Assembly (NCBI GenBank): GCA_932294295.1
Contig: OW028575.1
Coordinates: 42,380,753 to 42,444,752 of the forward strand
Direction of reading: 5' to 3'
DNA length: 64,000 bases
Source of the DNA: Alitta virens
Taxonomy: Eukaryota > Annelida > Polychaeta > Phyllodocida > Nereididae
Shown here: in pieces, positions 34,792 through 47,110 of the stretch
Layout: each line of letters starts with the position of its first letter
Position numbering within the stretch: the stretch's first letter is position 1
Notes under the pieces: generated by a model
Seen by the model: only the letters and a program-made list of their open reading frames with translations
Databases searched by the model: none
Told to the model about the DNA's origin: nothing
Position numbers and translations under genes: made by a program

Positions 34792-36297
34792 ATGCGAGGA
34801 TGGGACAGTATTTCACAACTCATACTGAGGAGCATCAGTAGCAAAGACAATGCCAAATTTAACGAGATTGTTCAAAAAGATCTTGCCAAGGTCAAGACAT
34901 CTGCACCAGTTTCATCACAGGACCCACTGCCCATTTTGGGTGAAATGCCCATTGCCCTGAAATCAAACCGGGATCTGCTTCGTCTGTTATTGACTGTTAT
35001 GGTCAGGATTTCACAGAGCAAAGGTATGTATTAGCTTTAAAATACAGCACACATTACATATCTCTTTATGTGCTACAAGAAATTCTGTGTAAAGTATATC
35101 TTGCACTAGTGTATGTGTAAATACTTGTTTCACATTCACTAGTTTTTATCTTAGTGTGTGATGTTGCACATCCACTGGCTGGGCCAGTTTATAGACTACC
35201 AATTCTCTTAATTAATTTGTATTAATAAGAAACCTGTTAGGAGTGCATTATGCACTTGTGTGTACAACAATGATCAGAACTGACTTCTCGCTGTCAATAA
35301 AAATCTATCTATATATCGTGTGGGTTTTTGCACATACATACGCTCGTTATTACATATACACACGTGTGAAGAACATGCGTGTTTTCACAAAATAAATAGC
35401 TCCTTTTTTTTACCATACTAAACCTGCATGTTGTGTGTGATTGTAGGGTATGCAGCCAAACGAATTTTTTACACGAAGGATGGAGAAAAAGTGTCCCCCC
35501 CCCCCCATGCTGGTGGCCTTCACATGTGCCCTTTGAAGGTATCTCTGATGTGATGTTAGCAGAGAATGTGCCAGTTGCATATGAGACAGGCATGCAGACA
35601 GTATTACATAAGTAATCATAATGATGAGGTAAGTACTTTATATCAATATTTCGCCATTAAAAGCGCTGTTCAGTGCCCTTTTTTGTCAAAAGTCTATAAT
35701 TTTGTAGTGAACATGATTGCAGCCACTTCATTAATTTTTATGTACTGCAGTTGTTCTGTCAAAGGATAATGCAAAAAAAAAAATGATGCAGATATGCAAG
35801 AACTGTTTTCTTTTGTACTGATGCTGTCGCAGTTTCCAGCCTTGTAGCCAAAAAACTAATTACTGAATATCATATTTAATAGACTATAGTTGCATGAATG
35901 CCATTTTATTTCAGAGAAGTCAGGGGCAGCTCGAGGTGGTCACGAGAGTGATGGAAAGCCAGATCAACGAAGAAACGCAACAGGTGTGCAATACTCGGTT
36001 ATATGTAGGATAAAGTTAAAGTGTTTTCACAAATATTTATGTATTTTATTTTAAATCAATGTTATTTACTAAAAAAAAAGATAACAGATTACGTCACATT
36101 TTCAACCAATTGAATTTGACATATCACAGAAGGCCTGTCAGTGTTTTTGCAATCATACATTGTAATTTTTCTTTCAGGCGCAGGATAAATCAAAAAGGAG
36201 AAAAAGACACGCTGCAGCATTGTCAACCATTGACAGCCCTTGTTTGGCTAAACGAAAGGGCAAAAGAAAGGTCACAGAAAAACAAATTATGTATTAA
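34792..36297 (+). CDS. Small gene of unknown function with basic C-terminus; exons 2-4 duplicated downstream
   Basis: Four exons join in one phase: 34792-35023, 35447-35538, 35915-35983 and 36178-36297, giving 513 nt and 170 aa, with AATAAA at 36335-36340. Exon 1 reads like a helical domain (MRGWDSISQLILRSIS, then KFNEIVQKDLAKVK and RDLLRLLLTVMVRI). Exon 2 contains a 12-C run coding Pro, exon 3 is RSQGQLEVVTRVMESQ, and exon 4 is strongly basic (KSKRRKRH, LAKRKGKRKVTEK), as in a nuclear localisation signal. The open frame continues upstream of the chosen ATG without another Met (IERNNGNETKD), so an upstream exon is possible. I do not recognise the family. The exon 2 donor GTATCT is chosen because it alone keeps the phase to exon 3. 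Confidence 0.55.
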
Positions 36298-36737
36298 ATC
36301 TGTTGTAAAGTAAGCAAGCTATTTTGAGTTATGCAATAAAGTTCATTACAATTGCTTGATGACTTTTTTGTCAGTTTATTAGCACCATGTTTTGTGTAAT
36401 TTTAGTAGGTGTCAAAGTTCAAAATATAAGCTCACTTTTAGCTATCACTTAATGCTGTCGGGAAAGAACCTTAATTGCCCCACAGCTGACGCTATGAAAA
36501 GCTTATCAGATTACTATCAGCAATTGCATGAAATCTTTAATCTGGCGACCTCGATAGAATGCCAATATTTAAGGCCTACTGACTGTCGGCAAGTACTATA
36601 TTTCCTAATGTTGTAGATGTCAGTAGTGACTGGTATTTTATCCTTTACTGATGTTCAAGCAACATATGAAAGACCTATAGACGGTCGTTAGATGCTAGAC
36701 TTCCTATAACTGCTACCCGTTTTTTAGCTTCGAAATG

Positions 36738-37110
36738 CAAATAATAGTGCCATTTGGGGCATTTGCATATATATGCTTATCAAAAGTTGCTTTTAAAGAT
36801 AATCTAAAATTTCGGAGTCGAAGGTTTATTTCTTAATTCTTATTTCTGAAATACACTGTATCCACATGCTATTCTTATTTCTGAATTTTGACATTTCGGG
36901 TCTTTGTAGCCCTTTCCGTCTCTGATGTCCATGAATTTCAAGTAATAGTGCCATTTGTGGCATATGCATATATGCTTATCAAAAGTTGGCCTTGAAGTTA
37001 TTCTATAATTTCTGAATTTCGAGTCTAAGGTTTATTTCTTAATTCTTATTTTTGAAATAAACTGTATCTACACGCTATTCTTATTTCTGAATTTTGACAT
37101 TTCTGGCCTT
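36738..37110 (+). repeat. Internal tandem repeat of about 205 bp (two units)
   Basis: Two diverged units share, in order, AATAGTGCCATTTG, GGCAT-TGCATATAT-GCTTATCAAAAG, GTTTATTTCTTAATTC, CTGTATC and CTATTCTTATTTCTGAATTT. They start at about 36738 and 36944. The same pair recurs at +4286 in the second large copy. Non-coding. Confidence 0.8.
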
Positions 37111-37194
37111 TGTGGCCCGTTGCATGTCCTTGAATGTATTCTCTCATGTGTTGATATTTCTAATACAATTAAAAGGTCCCTGATATCCATGAAA

Positions 37195-38390
37195 TAGTTG
37201 ACCAATATCTGACGTCTAAAATACGTCATCAGATGACGTCTTTCAGTATCTCATAGTTGACCAATATCTGACGTCTAAAATACGTCATCTGACGACGTCT
37301 TTAAGACAAGCTTTGCATACAATTTTTGGACATATTTAATGTACAGAGAACACACACAAGTTTAAAATTAATAAAAACACTTTATTATATTGTGTGAAAT
37401 AGGATACTTCACATTTATTTGCATGCATGCACATATTATGTAAATCTATAAATGGGACTGCTGCAATTAAGTAAGTTTTAAAGAAATGTGTTTTTATGTC
37501 TATCATAATTCTTCAGCTAAATTGTGTCCATAGTTCCATAGTTCTCTGAAATGAATATATATTCAGAAATTAGACTATATAAACACCAAATCATATATGA
37601 ATCAGCATGTGCAACATATTTTCACAGTGGTTAGAAAAAAACTTCACTTACCATGCAATGATGTGATGAACTTTAATGTTATATATCCCTCCATAAATTA
37701 AGTTTAAAATCCAACTTCACTAGTATCCCTTCAAAGTTACTGAATGAATTTTAAATTCTTAACTGACAAGATGTGTCCTGTCCTGCAGCTGCTCAAGATT
37801 TCTAGGGTTTTGATTGGTCAGCCAGTTCAGATAATGATAACCACAGGGCTATAATATAGGGTGCACTGGGGTCAGGGTGATATTATAAGCCCATTTACCC
37901 CAATTTATAAACTTCATCTTGGTTAGTGAAGTTAATTCTATGTTATAAATTTGTTGTACATTGATATATATTCTGACAAGGAAATCACATTGTATTTTTC
38001 TATCATAAATTAACTATATGAAGTAAAACTAAATGTGAATTTAGTCATTATATATTGATTGCTCAAAATGGTTGGCCTAACTTGCAAATTGTATGAGCCT
38101 TCATGGTTAGAGAATTGGTATGTTAATGACCACTAGATTACGTTGATAAGACGTAAAAAAATTACGTATTCTAGACGTAATTTATTGACGTAATAAAGAC
38201 GTATAAATTAAGTAAAATAATTATGTCTGCTTGAGCACCAGAATAAGACGTCGATAAGACGTCTTATTTCCTGGTCATTTTGACGTCTTGAAAAGTACGT
38301 CTTATTTACGTCTCAAATTGGTCACCGACGTCATGACCAGTTTGAGACCAGAAAAAGACGTCATTTTTACGACTTGCGCCCACTGGGAAC
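37195..38390. mobile_element. GACGTC-rich element with inverted TTGACCAAT ends (copy 1)
   Basis: The left end (about 37198-37310) has two direct copies of TTGACCAATATCTGACGTC followed by TACGTCATC. The right end (about 38140-38390) has many GACGT and ACGTC words, including ATTACGT, GACGTCGATAAGACGTC and TTACGTCTCAAATTGGTCA. The right end read in reverse restores TGACCAATTTGAGACGT. Ends of this form imply a non-autonomous DNA transposon of roughly 1.2 kb; the sequence then runs into TGCGCCCACTGGGAA. No transposase is present. The same element is at about 41481-42676 in copy 2. Confidence 0.55.
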
Positions 38391-38703
38391 TAAGTAGTAC
38401 TTGGATTGATGACCCTGCGTTTCTAGTAAAGTATTGGAAAACTATTTGCTTGTTCATTTGCTTCTTTTTCTCAATTATTTTATCTGCATACTTTTTTTCC
38501 TATTAAACTTATGGTATACAGTCAGCACAACTTGTATTAGCATTGTACTATAGTGAGTGAATATGTACAGTCAATCAGATCTAGCGCAGACTAAGCAATT
38601 TTAAAAGGGCGGAATTTGGTCATGTAAGACTATTTCTCACACTTAAAAGTTGTTTTCCTTCAATGTCTCTTCTTGAATGACTGACAAATTTATTTCCTGA
38701 AGG

Positions 38704-38741
38704 GGATGACTCATGACCTCTGTGCTTACACAGGGGTCATG
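38704..38741. repeat. 17-bp perfect-but-one inverted repeat, 4-nt loop (copy 1)
   Basis: GACTCATGACC(T)CTGTG, loop CTTA, then CACAG(G)GGTCATGAGTC. Only one position is not Watson-Crick, and it would be a G-U wobble in RNA. It contains ATGACTCAT, an AP-1-type word, at its left end. Copy 2 is at 42990-43027. No transcript is evident, so a role as a small-RNA hairpin is only a possibility. Confidence 0.7.
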
Positions 38742-39300
38742 AGTCAGGGCTAGATCACAACTGACATATCATACACAAAATTAAAACATTTATAGAATAC
38801 CCGTAGTAATACATGCATTTTCAAAACTATATATACACTACCGAAGAAAGATTTCACCCAAAACTTTTCTACTTTTCAAAAAGTATGCAAAAAATACAAT
38901 TATACTCAATTGACTGTTAGTGACATTGAGAAATGCTTTGTTTGTGATAATTCTTCATAGAAAAAAAAGATAAAATAAAGCAAAATTTCTAACTAGACTT
39001 ATAAGTTAAACTATATTTGGTATCTGACTGGAATCTCCACTGGGTGGCTCCCCAGGAGCGACATGACTTATTTCTGTTTACACTTTGAGGAATCAAGCAT
39101 TCAGGAAAGGACTTGCAAGCTTGTTGAGAAAGACTCATGTCAGTCCTTCTTGAATAATTATATTCATGCATCCTATGCTACATTATTCACTCACCTGCTG
39201 TGAGCCAATCAGACTGCTTCAGTGTCATCCAGAATTCGTGTATATTGTACACCAGCAATGGTGGTTGTGGGATTCGGAAAAATCATAATATTATTGAGCA

Positions 39301-42300
39301 AGAGCAAAGGTATGTATTAGCTTTAAAATACAGCACACATTACATATCTCTTTATGTGCTACAAGAAATTCTGTGTAAAGTATATCTTGCACTAGTGTAT
39401 GTGTAAATACTTGTTTCACATTCACTAGTTTTTATCTTAGTGTGTGATGTTGCACATCCACTGGCTGGGCCAGTTTATAGACTACCAATTCTCTTAATTA
39501 ATTTGTATTAATAAGAAACCTGTTAGGAGTGCATTATGCACTTGTGTGTACAACAATGATCAGAACTGACTTCTCGCTGTCAATAAAAATCTATCTATAT
39601 ATCGTGTGGGTTTTTGCACATACATACGCTCGTTATTACATATACACACGTGTGAAGAACATGCGTGTTTTCACAATATAAATAGCTCCTTTTTTTTACC
39701 ATACTAAACCTGCATGTTGTGTGTGATTGTAGGGTATGCAGCCAAACGAATTTTTTACACGAAGGATGGAGAAAAAGTGTCCCCCCCCCCCCATGCTGGT
39801 GGCCTTCACATGTGCCCTTTGAAGGTATCTCTGATGTGATGTTAGCAGAGAATGTGCCAGTTGCATATGAGACAGGCATGCAGACAGTATTACATAAGTA
39901 ATCATAATGATGAGGTAAGTACTTTATATCAATATTTCGCCATTAAAAGCGCTGTTCAGTGCCCTTTTTTGTCAAAAGTCTATAATTTTGTAGTGAACAT
40001 GATTGCAGCCACTTCATTAATTTTTATGTACTGCAGTTGTTCTGTCAAAGGATAATGCAAAAAAAAAAATGATGCAGATATGCAAGAACTGTTTTCTTTT
40101 GTACTGATGCTGTCGCAGTTTCCAGCCTTGTAGCCAAAAAACTAATTACTGAATATCATATTTAATAGACTATAGTTGCATGAATGCCATTTTATTTCAG
40201 AGAAGTCAGGGGCAGCTCGAGGTGGTCACGAGAGTGATGGAAAGCCAGATCAACGAAGAAACGCAACAGGTGTGCAATACTCGGTTATATGTAGGATAAA
40301 GTTAAAGTGTTTTCACAAATATTTATGTATTTTATTTTAAATCAATGTTATTTACTAAAAAAAAAGATAACAGATTACGTCACATTTTCAACCAATTGAA
40401 TTTGACATATCACAGAAGGCCTGTCAGTGTTTTTGCAATCATACATTGTAATTTTTCTTTCAGGCGCAGGATAAATCAAAAAGGAGAAAAAGACACGCTG
40501 CAGCATTGTCAACCATTGACAGCCCTTGTTTGGCTAAACGAAAGGGCAAAAGAAAGGTCACAGAAAAACAAATTATGTATTAAATCTGTTGTAAAGTAAG
40601 CAAGCTATTTTGAGTTATGCAATAAAGTTCATTACAATTGCTTGATGACTTTTTTGTCAGTTTATTAGCACCATGTTTTGTGTAATTTTAGTAGGTGTCA
40701 AAGTTCAAAATATAAGCTCACTTTTAGCTATCACTTAATGCTGTCGGGAAAGAACCTTAATTGCCCCACAGCTGACGCTATGAAAAGCTTATCAGATTAC
40801 TATCAGCAATTGCATGAAATCTTTAATCTGGCGACCTCGATAGAATGCCAATATTTAAGGCCTACTGACTGTCGGCAAGTACTATATTTCCTAATGTTGT
40901 AGATGTCAGTAGTGACTGGTATTTTATCCTTTACTGATGTTCAAGCAACATATGAAAGACCTATAGACGGTCGTTAGATGCTAGACTTCCTATAACTGCT
41001 ACCCGTTTTTTAGCTTCGAAATGCAAATAATAGTGCCATTTGGGGCATTTGCATATATATGCTTATCAAAAGTTGCTTTTAAAGATAATCTAAAATTTCG
41101 GAGTCGAAGGTTTATTTCTTAATTCTTATTTCTGAAATACACTGTATCCACATGCTATTCTTATTTCTGAATTTTGACATTTCGGGTCTTTGTAGCCCTT
41201 TCCGTCTCTGATGTCCATGAATTTCAAGTAATAGTGCCATTTGTGGCATATGCATATATGCTTATCAAAAGTTGGCCTTGAAGTTATTCTATAATTTCTG
41301 AATTTCGAGTCTAAGGTTTATTTCTTAATTCTTATTTTTGAAATAAACTGTATCTACACGCTATTCTTATTTCTGAATTTTGACATTTCTGGCCTTTGTG
41401 GCCCGTTGCATGTCCTTGAATGTATTCTCTCATGTGTTGATATTTCTAATACAATTAAAAGGTCCCTGATATCCATGAAATAGTTGACCAATATCTGACG
41501 TCTAAAATACGTCATCAGATGACGTCTTTCAGTATCTCATAGTTGACCAATATCTGACGTCTAAAATACGTCATCTGACGACGTCTTTAAGACAAGCTTT
41601 GCATACAATTTTTGGACATATTTAATGTACAGAGAACACACACAAGTTTAAAATTAATAAAAACACTTTATTATATTGTGTGAAATAGGATACTTCACAT
41701 TTATTTGCATGCATGCACATATTATGTAAATCTATAAATGGGACTGCTGCAATTAAGTAAGTTTTAAAGAAATGTGTTTTTATGTCTATCATAATTCTTC
41801 AGCTAAATTGTGTCCATAGTTCCATAGTTCTCTGAAATGAATATATATTCAGAAATTAGACTATATAAACACCAAATCATATATGAATCAGCATGTGCAA
41901 CATATTTTCACAGTGGTTAGAAAAAAACTTCACTTACCATGCAATGATGTGATGAACTTTAATGTTATATATCCCTCCATAAATTAAGTTTAAAATCCAA
42001 CTTCACTAGTATCCCTTCAAAGTTACTGAATGAATTTTAAATTCTTAACTGACAAGATGTGTCCTGTCCTGCAGCTGCTCAAGATTTCTAGGGTTTTGAT
42101 TGGTCAGCCAGTTCAGATAATGATAACCACAGGGCTATAATATAGGGTGCACTGGGGTCAGGGTGATATTATAAGCCCATTTACCCCAATTTATAAACTT
42201 CATCTTGGTTAGTGAAGTTAATTCTATGTTATAAATTTGTTGTACATTGATATATATTCTGACAAGGAAATCACATTGTATTTTTCTATCATAAATTAAC

Positions 42301-43586
42301 TATATGAAGTAAAACTAAATGTGAATTTAGTCATTATATATTGATTGCTCAAAATGGTTGGCCTAACTTGCAAATTGTATGAGCCTTCATGGTTAGAGAA
42401 TTGGTATGTTAATGACCACTAGATTACGTTGATAAGACGTAAAAAAATTACGTATTCTAGACGTAATTTATTGACGTAATAAAGACGTATAAATTAAGTA
42501 AAATAATTATGTCTGCTTGAGCACCAGAATAAGACGTCGATAAGACGTCTTATTTCCTGGTCATTTTGACGTCTTGAAAAGTACGTCTTATTTACGTCTC
42601 AAATTGGTCACCGACGTCATGACCAGTTTGAGACCAGAAAAAGACGTCATTTTTACGACTTGCGCCCACTGGGAACTAAGTAGTACTTGGATTGATGACC
42701 CTGCGTTTCTAGTAAAGTATTGGAAAACTATTTGCTTGTTCATTTGCTTCTTTTTCTCAATTATTTTATCTGCATACTTTTTTTCCTATTAAACTTATGG
42801 TATACAGTCAGCACAACTTGTATTAGCATTGTACTATAGTGAGTGAATATGTACAGTCAATCAGATCTAGCGCAGACTAAGCAATTTTAAAAGGGCGGAA
42901 TTTGGTCATGTAAGACTATTTCTCACACTTAAAAGTTGTTTTCCTTCAATGTCTCTTCTTGAATGACTGACAAATTTATTTCCTGAAGGGGATGACTCAT
43001 GACCTCTGTGCTTACACAGGGGTCATGAGTCAGGGCTAGATCACAACTGACATATCATACACAAAATTAAAACATTTATAGAATACCCGTAGTAATACAT
43101 GCATTTTCAAAACTATATATACACTACCGAAGAAAGATTTCACCCAAAACTTTTCTACTTTTCAAAAAGTATGCAAAAAATACAATTATACTCAATTGAC
43201 TGTTAGTGACATTGAGAAATGCTTTGTTTGTGATAATTCTTCATAGAAAAAAAAGATAAAATAAAGCAAAATTTCTAACTAGACTTATAAGTTAAACTAT
43301 ATTTGGTATCTGACTGGAATCTCCACTGGGTGGCTCCCCAGGAGCGACATGACTTATTTCTGTTTACACTTTGAGGAATCAAGCATTCAGGAAAGGACTT
43401 GCAAGCTTGTTGAGAAAGACTCATGTCAGTCCTTCTTGAATAATTATATTCATGCATCCTATGCTACATTATTCACTCACCTGCTGTGAGCCAATCAGAC
43501 TGCTTCAGTGTCATCCAGAATTCGTGTATATTGTACACCAGCAATGGTGGTTGTGGGATTCGGAAAAATCATAATATTATTGAGCA
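39301..43586 (+). repeat. 4286-bp tandem duplication, copy 2
   Basis: Direct repeat of 35015-39300, starting immediately after it. The outer borders are CACAGAGCAAAGG on the left and TTGAGCAAGCTCC on the right, sharing GAGCA. That five-base microhomology sits at the junction, as in non-homologous or replication-based duplication. Near-zero divergence means a very young event or an assembly error. Confidence 0.95.
39733..40583 (+). pseudogene. Duplicated exons 2-4 of the small unknown gene, without exon 1
   Basis: Exon copies lie at 39733-39824, 40201-40269 and 40464-40583, each offset by 4286 from the parent gene and identical in the coding parts I compared. Splice sites and the polyadenylation signal are also copied. 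No copy of exon 1 or of the divergent spacer is present. The copy is therefore either a silent fragment or an alternative 3' end of the parent transcript. Confidence 0.7.
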
Positions 43587-46175
43587 AGCTCCGCCAAAAT
43601 ACTTTTTCCTCATTTCATAAACTCCAACACCAGCTGTATTGCTTACGTGTCAACCAGGATTTGAGTGCAATTTAGCAATGTAATTGAGCAATATATGAAA
43701 ATATTTGCATGGTCCAGTGGTAAAGGGCTCTTGAATATTTTCTCCCAGTACTGGATTCAATTTCATCAGAGAAAGGAAGTGTGACAATCACATTATTTAT
43801 AATGGATGCAGTTTTATTCCATGGGGAAGCTGATGCCATGTTTGTTGTCAGTTGTTTCATTTACATTTTCTTACAATTTGTCTCATATTGATGAATTTTT
43901 AAAGAAGCGTTAATACATACTCAGTGCCATTGGTTTAAAGCTCATTCAGCTGGAAGAGGCAGACGTAATGATAAGATACAGTGGGAACCAAAAGTTTGTA
44001 TATACACACTTGAGCAGAACACAGCTCACTTCCAAAAGTTTTCTGATACTTTAAGACACTTAAATCTTGGTCTGGTTTCTGCTTTAAGGCACTTTTTATT
44101 TCTTTAGAGATCATATTTACTGTCTTCCCTGCAAACATGACAACTTTTGAATAATATTAGCACTCACTCATTGGGACAATATTTTGACAAAAAATGTTCC
44201 AAAACAGATTGTGTAAATGTTGAGACAACATTCTATGATATAATTTATGGTTAAACTTTTTTGATAATGTTTCTTGATGATATGATTTTTTAATATTGCC
44301 ACAAGCATTTCTAGGGTCCACACTTTCATATTGTTACATTATGCTCAAATAATATTGCCACAACATAATTTGAATGATAATGTGGATGTTGTAAAAAAAT
44401 ATCTGTGCCATATTTAAAAAAAAAAAATTATTAAACACATTGTAAGAAGGATTTTATTTACCTAATGAAAATGTTTTCTGCCATTATTTCCATAATGTTT
44501 TGTTATAATATGATTAATGATGTTGCTGCAACTATTTCTAGGTCCACACTATCATAATGTTACATTATGCTCAAATAATATTGTCACAACATTAGGTAAA
44601 TGATGATATGTATGGTGTAATGTCATTAAAAACATTGCTGCAATGTTTTTATTCACATTATGAAAATATTAATTTAAATTTACAAGCAGCATCTAGGGAT
44701 TATATGCATCTGGTAGTCATTTTGATATGGAGAGAGTTTTCAAGTCTCAGCAAACAAAATCCAGGAACATCTGTGAAATAGGTTGGTATTTTTATAATTT
44801 TTTGTAGCGTTGTCAGTGGTAAGTCATTGTAGAAACAAATGACGATTAATTCCCTTCGAAATGTGATTTGTTATTATAATTTTCAGAGGTGTATACTGAT
44901 GTAGAAGTGGACCTAATCATGAGCCTGTCTGAAAACAGTGAATGCTCACAAACTATTGCCATTTATATATTTATTATTAGTTTTGTTGAAGTTGATAACT
45001 GCCATATATTGATTGTTTATTTGAAAATAAAGATTTTCTCTCTTTATTCCAGACATGTTGCTGTTTTCAGTTGTTCTTTGTTCAGCCACCAGAGGGCACA
45101 AATTGTGCAGTGCTTTTACTGGCATCACTTTTTTTATTAATTTTGTATGGATAGATTTATTTAATTTCCAAGTTAATCTAAAAACATGATGCCTACAAAC
45201 AAGCGGATTAATACAAAGAATAAGTGATGTCCTATTTTGTATAACATTATATCATATTATTTGAAATGATCAGTTGATTTGGGTCAAGTCTGGTGTACTT
45301 GTCTAGATGTCGTCATATTTGTATTAAATAGTGGAAAGCCAGTTATAGTACATTAAATAAATGAACCTCAGTTTAACCAATCGTAATGTGGTTATTTTCA
45401 TCCGTTTTCTCTTACTGATAATCATCCATTGAGGCAGTGGGAATTTTTCTGATTATATTCTTCAGGATCAAATGAGGGCTTGCATGGAACCTGAACTAAT
45501 GAATACTAGTTATGTAAAATTCTTTAAATAGCCTTTAGGCAAATCTCGTTTCCTTTTCGTGTGCATTTTGCTGATTAGGGCCTAGATTAATTGTTCATCT
45601 ACCTCATTTCCATCTCAGTCAAGCAATTTGAAAATATAATTCCAAGCATCACTACCGCTAGGACACGCCTAGAAACCAAAACACCAAAATAATCTACTCG
45701 ATTGAGATGGAACAAAAAAACTGAACAATCTAATCAAGCAAAATTCACTGGGAAAATAAAAAAATAAGTTAATGTATGCAAAACAATTCATCTACCAAAA
45801 AATAAAACAAACACAAGAGCGTAATGTGCAACTTAATTATGAATGTCCATCGATCAGTGTTTTCTTCCAATGTTTGTTGTACACTGGATCCGTCCTCCAG
45901 TCGCTTGGAGACGGTTGTCAAAATAGAATCTTTTGTTAGAACACACGGACTTATCTCAAGCTGAGAGATCGTAAAGTGAGCCAATACAATAAATCAGCGT
46001 CATGGTGGACGCTGTGATTGATAATAAATGATGGATTGGACCCAGCCATCTAGAAAATTAAACACATATATTGGACAAATACGTTTTGGAGTTTTTATAC
46101 CACTTCAACGAAGTGGGGTGCGATAAACACACAATTGAAAGGACGAATAATGTGATACACAGAATAGGGGGAAAA

Positions 46176-46560
46176 AAGATAAATGTTAAAACAAATGATA
46201 AATGATAAAAAAAATGATAAATGATTTAAAAAAAAGGGATAAATGATAGAACAAATGATAATGATGAAAAAAGATAAACAAATGATAATGATAAACAGAT
46301 GATAAATGATAACATTATAAATGATAAAACAAATTATAACTGATAAAACAATGATAATGATAAACAAATGATAAATGATAAAACAAATGATAAATAAATT
46401 AATAATAAAAAAGATAAACAAATGATAAATAATAAAACAAGTGATAAATGATAAACAAATGATAAATGATAAAACAAGTGATTAATGATAGAACAAATGA
46501 AAAATGATAAATAAATGATAAAACAAATGATAAATGAATGAATGAATAAATCAACCAATC
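46176..46560. repeat. Degenerate minisatellite of GATAAATGATAAAACAAAT units
   Basis: About 380 bp are built from GATAAATGATAAA and GATAAAACAAAT blocks with length variation. The long Ile/Phe/Tyr-rich frames on the opposite strand come from this repeat and are not genes. Confidence 0.9.
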
Positions 46561-46924
46561 AATAAAAAGAAGCCACAACAGTGATGTCCTAATATCTGAA
46601 CAGACATCAAAAGAAAAAGAAAAAAAGGATAGATAAAAGAAAGACAGAGACATCCAGACAGATAAAGTATGTCAGGTAATTGCAATTGGTGTACAATTAA
46701 ATATCCTAAATATTCAATATAATTATTATAACCACTTTATTCAACGGCAAGCGAGTATTACAAATTACATAGGAAAGTTTCCAGTATCAAATGTGTGTGG
46801 AATACTGATTAACATCATGCTAATATTACAGTCTGACATATGCTAATTCTGATCATAGCATATTTTGTGCATTTTGTCTTAATTTGGAATACTAGGTCCT
46901 ATATATGTCCTATATATGTGCACA

Positions 46925-47110
46925 TTAGTGAATATAGATAGATAGATACTTTATTTTCATCGAAATTTAAACATACATGGGTATTTCGATGAGGGGGATG
47001 CACAAGAGTTTCGTGAAAACTATGTTTAATTGTGCATCCCCGCAATATTATTATACTAAATAATTAACAAAAGTTATATATAATAATAAAAATAATAAAA
47101 AAATTATCAT
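46925..47110 (-). mobile_element. Probable LINE 3' end with (TATC)n tail
   Basis: On the minus strand, AT-rich DNA is followed by a block with GGGGATGCACAATTAAAC and CATCCCCCTCATCGAAATACCC, then AAAATAAAGTATCTATCTATC. A short unique block ending in AATAAAG plus a tetranucleotide tail is the usual look of a 5'-truncated non-LTR element. No coding part remains. Confidence 0.4.

Larger units (their letters stand above)
35015..39300 (+). repeat. 4286-bp tandem duplication, copy 1
   Basis: The sequence from AGAGCAAAGGTATG at 35015 recurs at a constant offset of 4286 bp up to 39300, where the second copy begins directly. Every open frame I compared in copy 1 has an equal in copy 2 at +4286, even length-variable C and A runs. 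I found one difference by eye, A at 35391 versus T at 39677. The unit holds exons 2-4 of the small + strand gene, a 200-bp internal tandem repeat, a GACGTC-rich element and a 17-bp hairpin. Confidence 0.95.

Noticed and set aside
35447..35615. Alternative reading of exon 2 ending in GMQTVLHK
   Set aside because: It needs one more C in the 12-C run. The reading with the donor after 35538 keeps phase through exons 3 and 4 without any change.
46095..46653. Ile/Tyr/Phe-rich membrane-like proteins on the minus strand
   Set aside because: They are translations of a GATAAATGATAAAAC minisatellite and have no start, domain or splice context.
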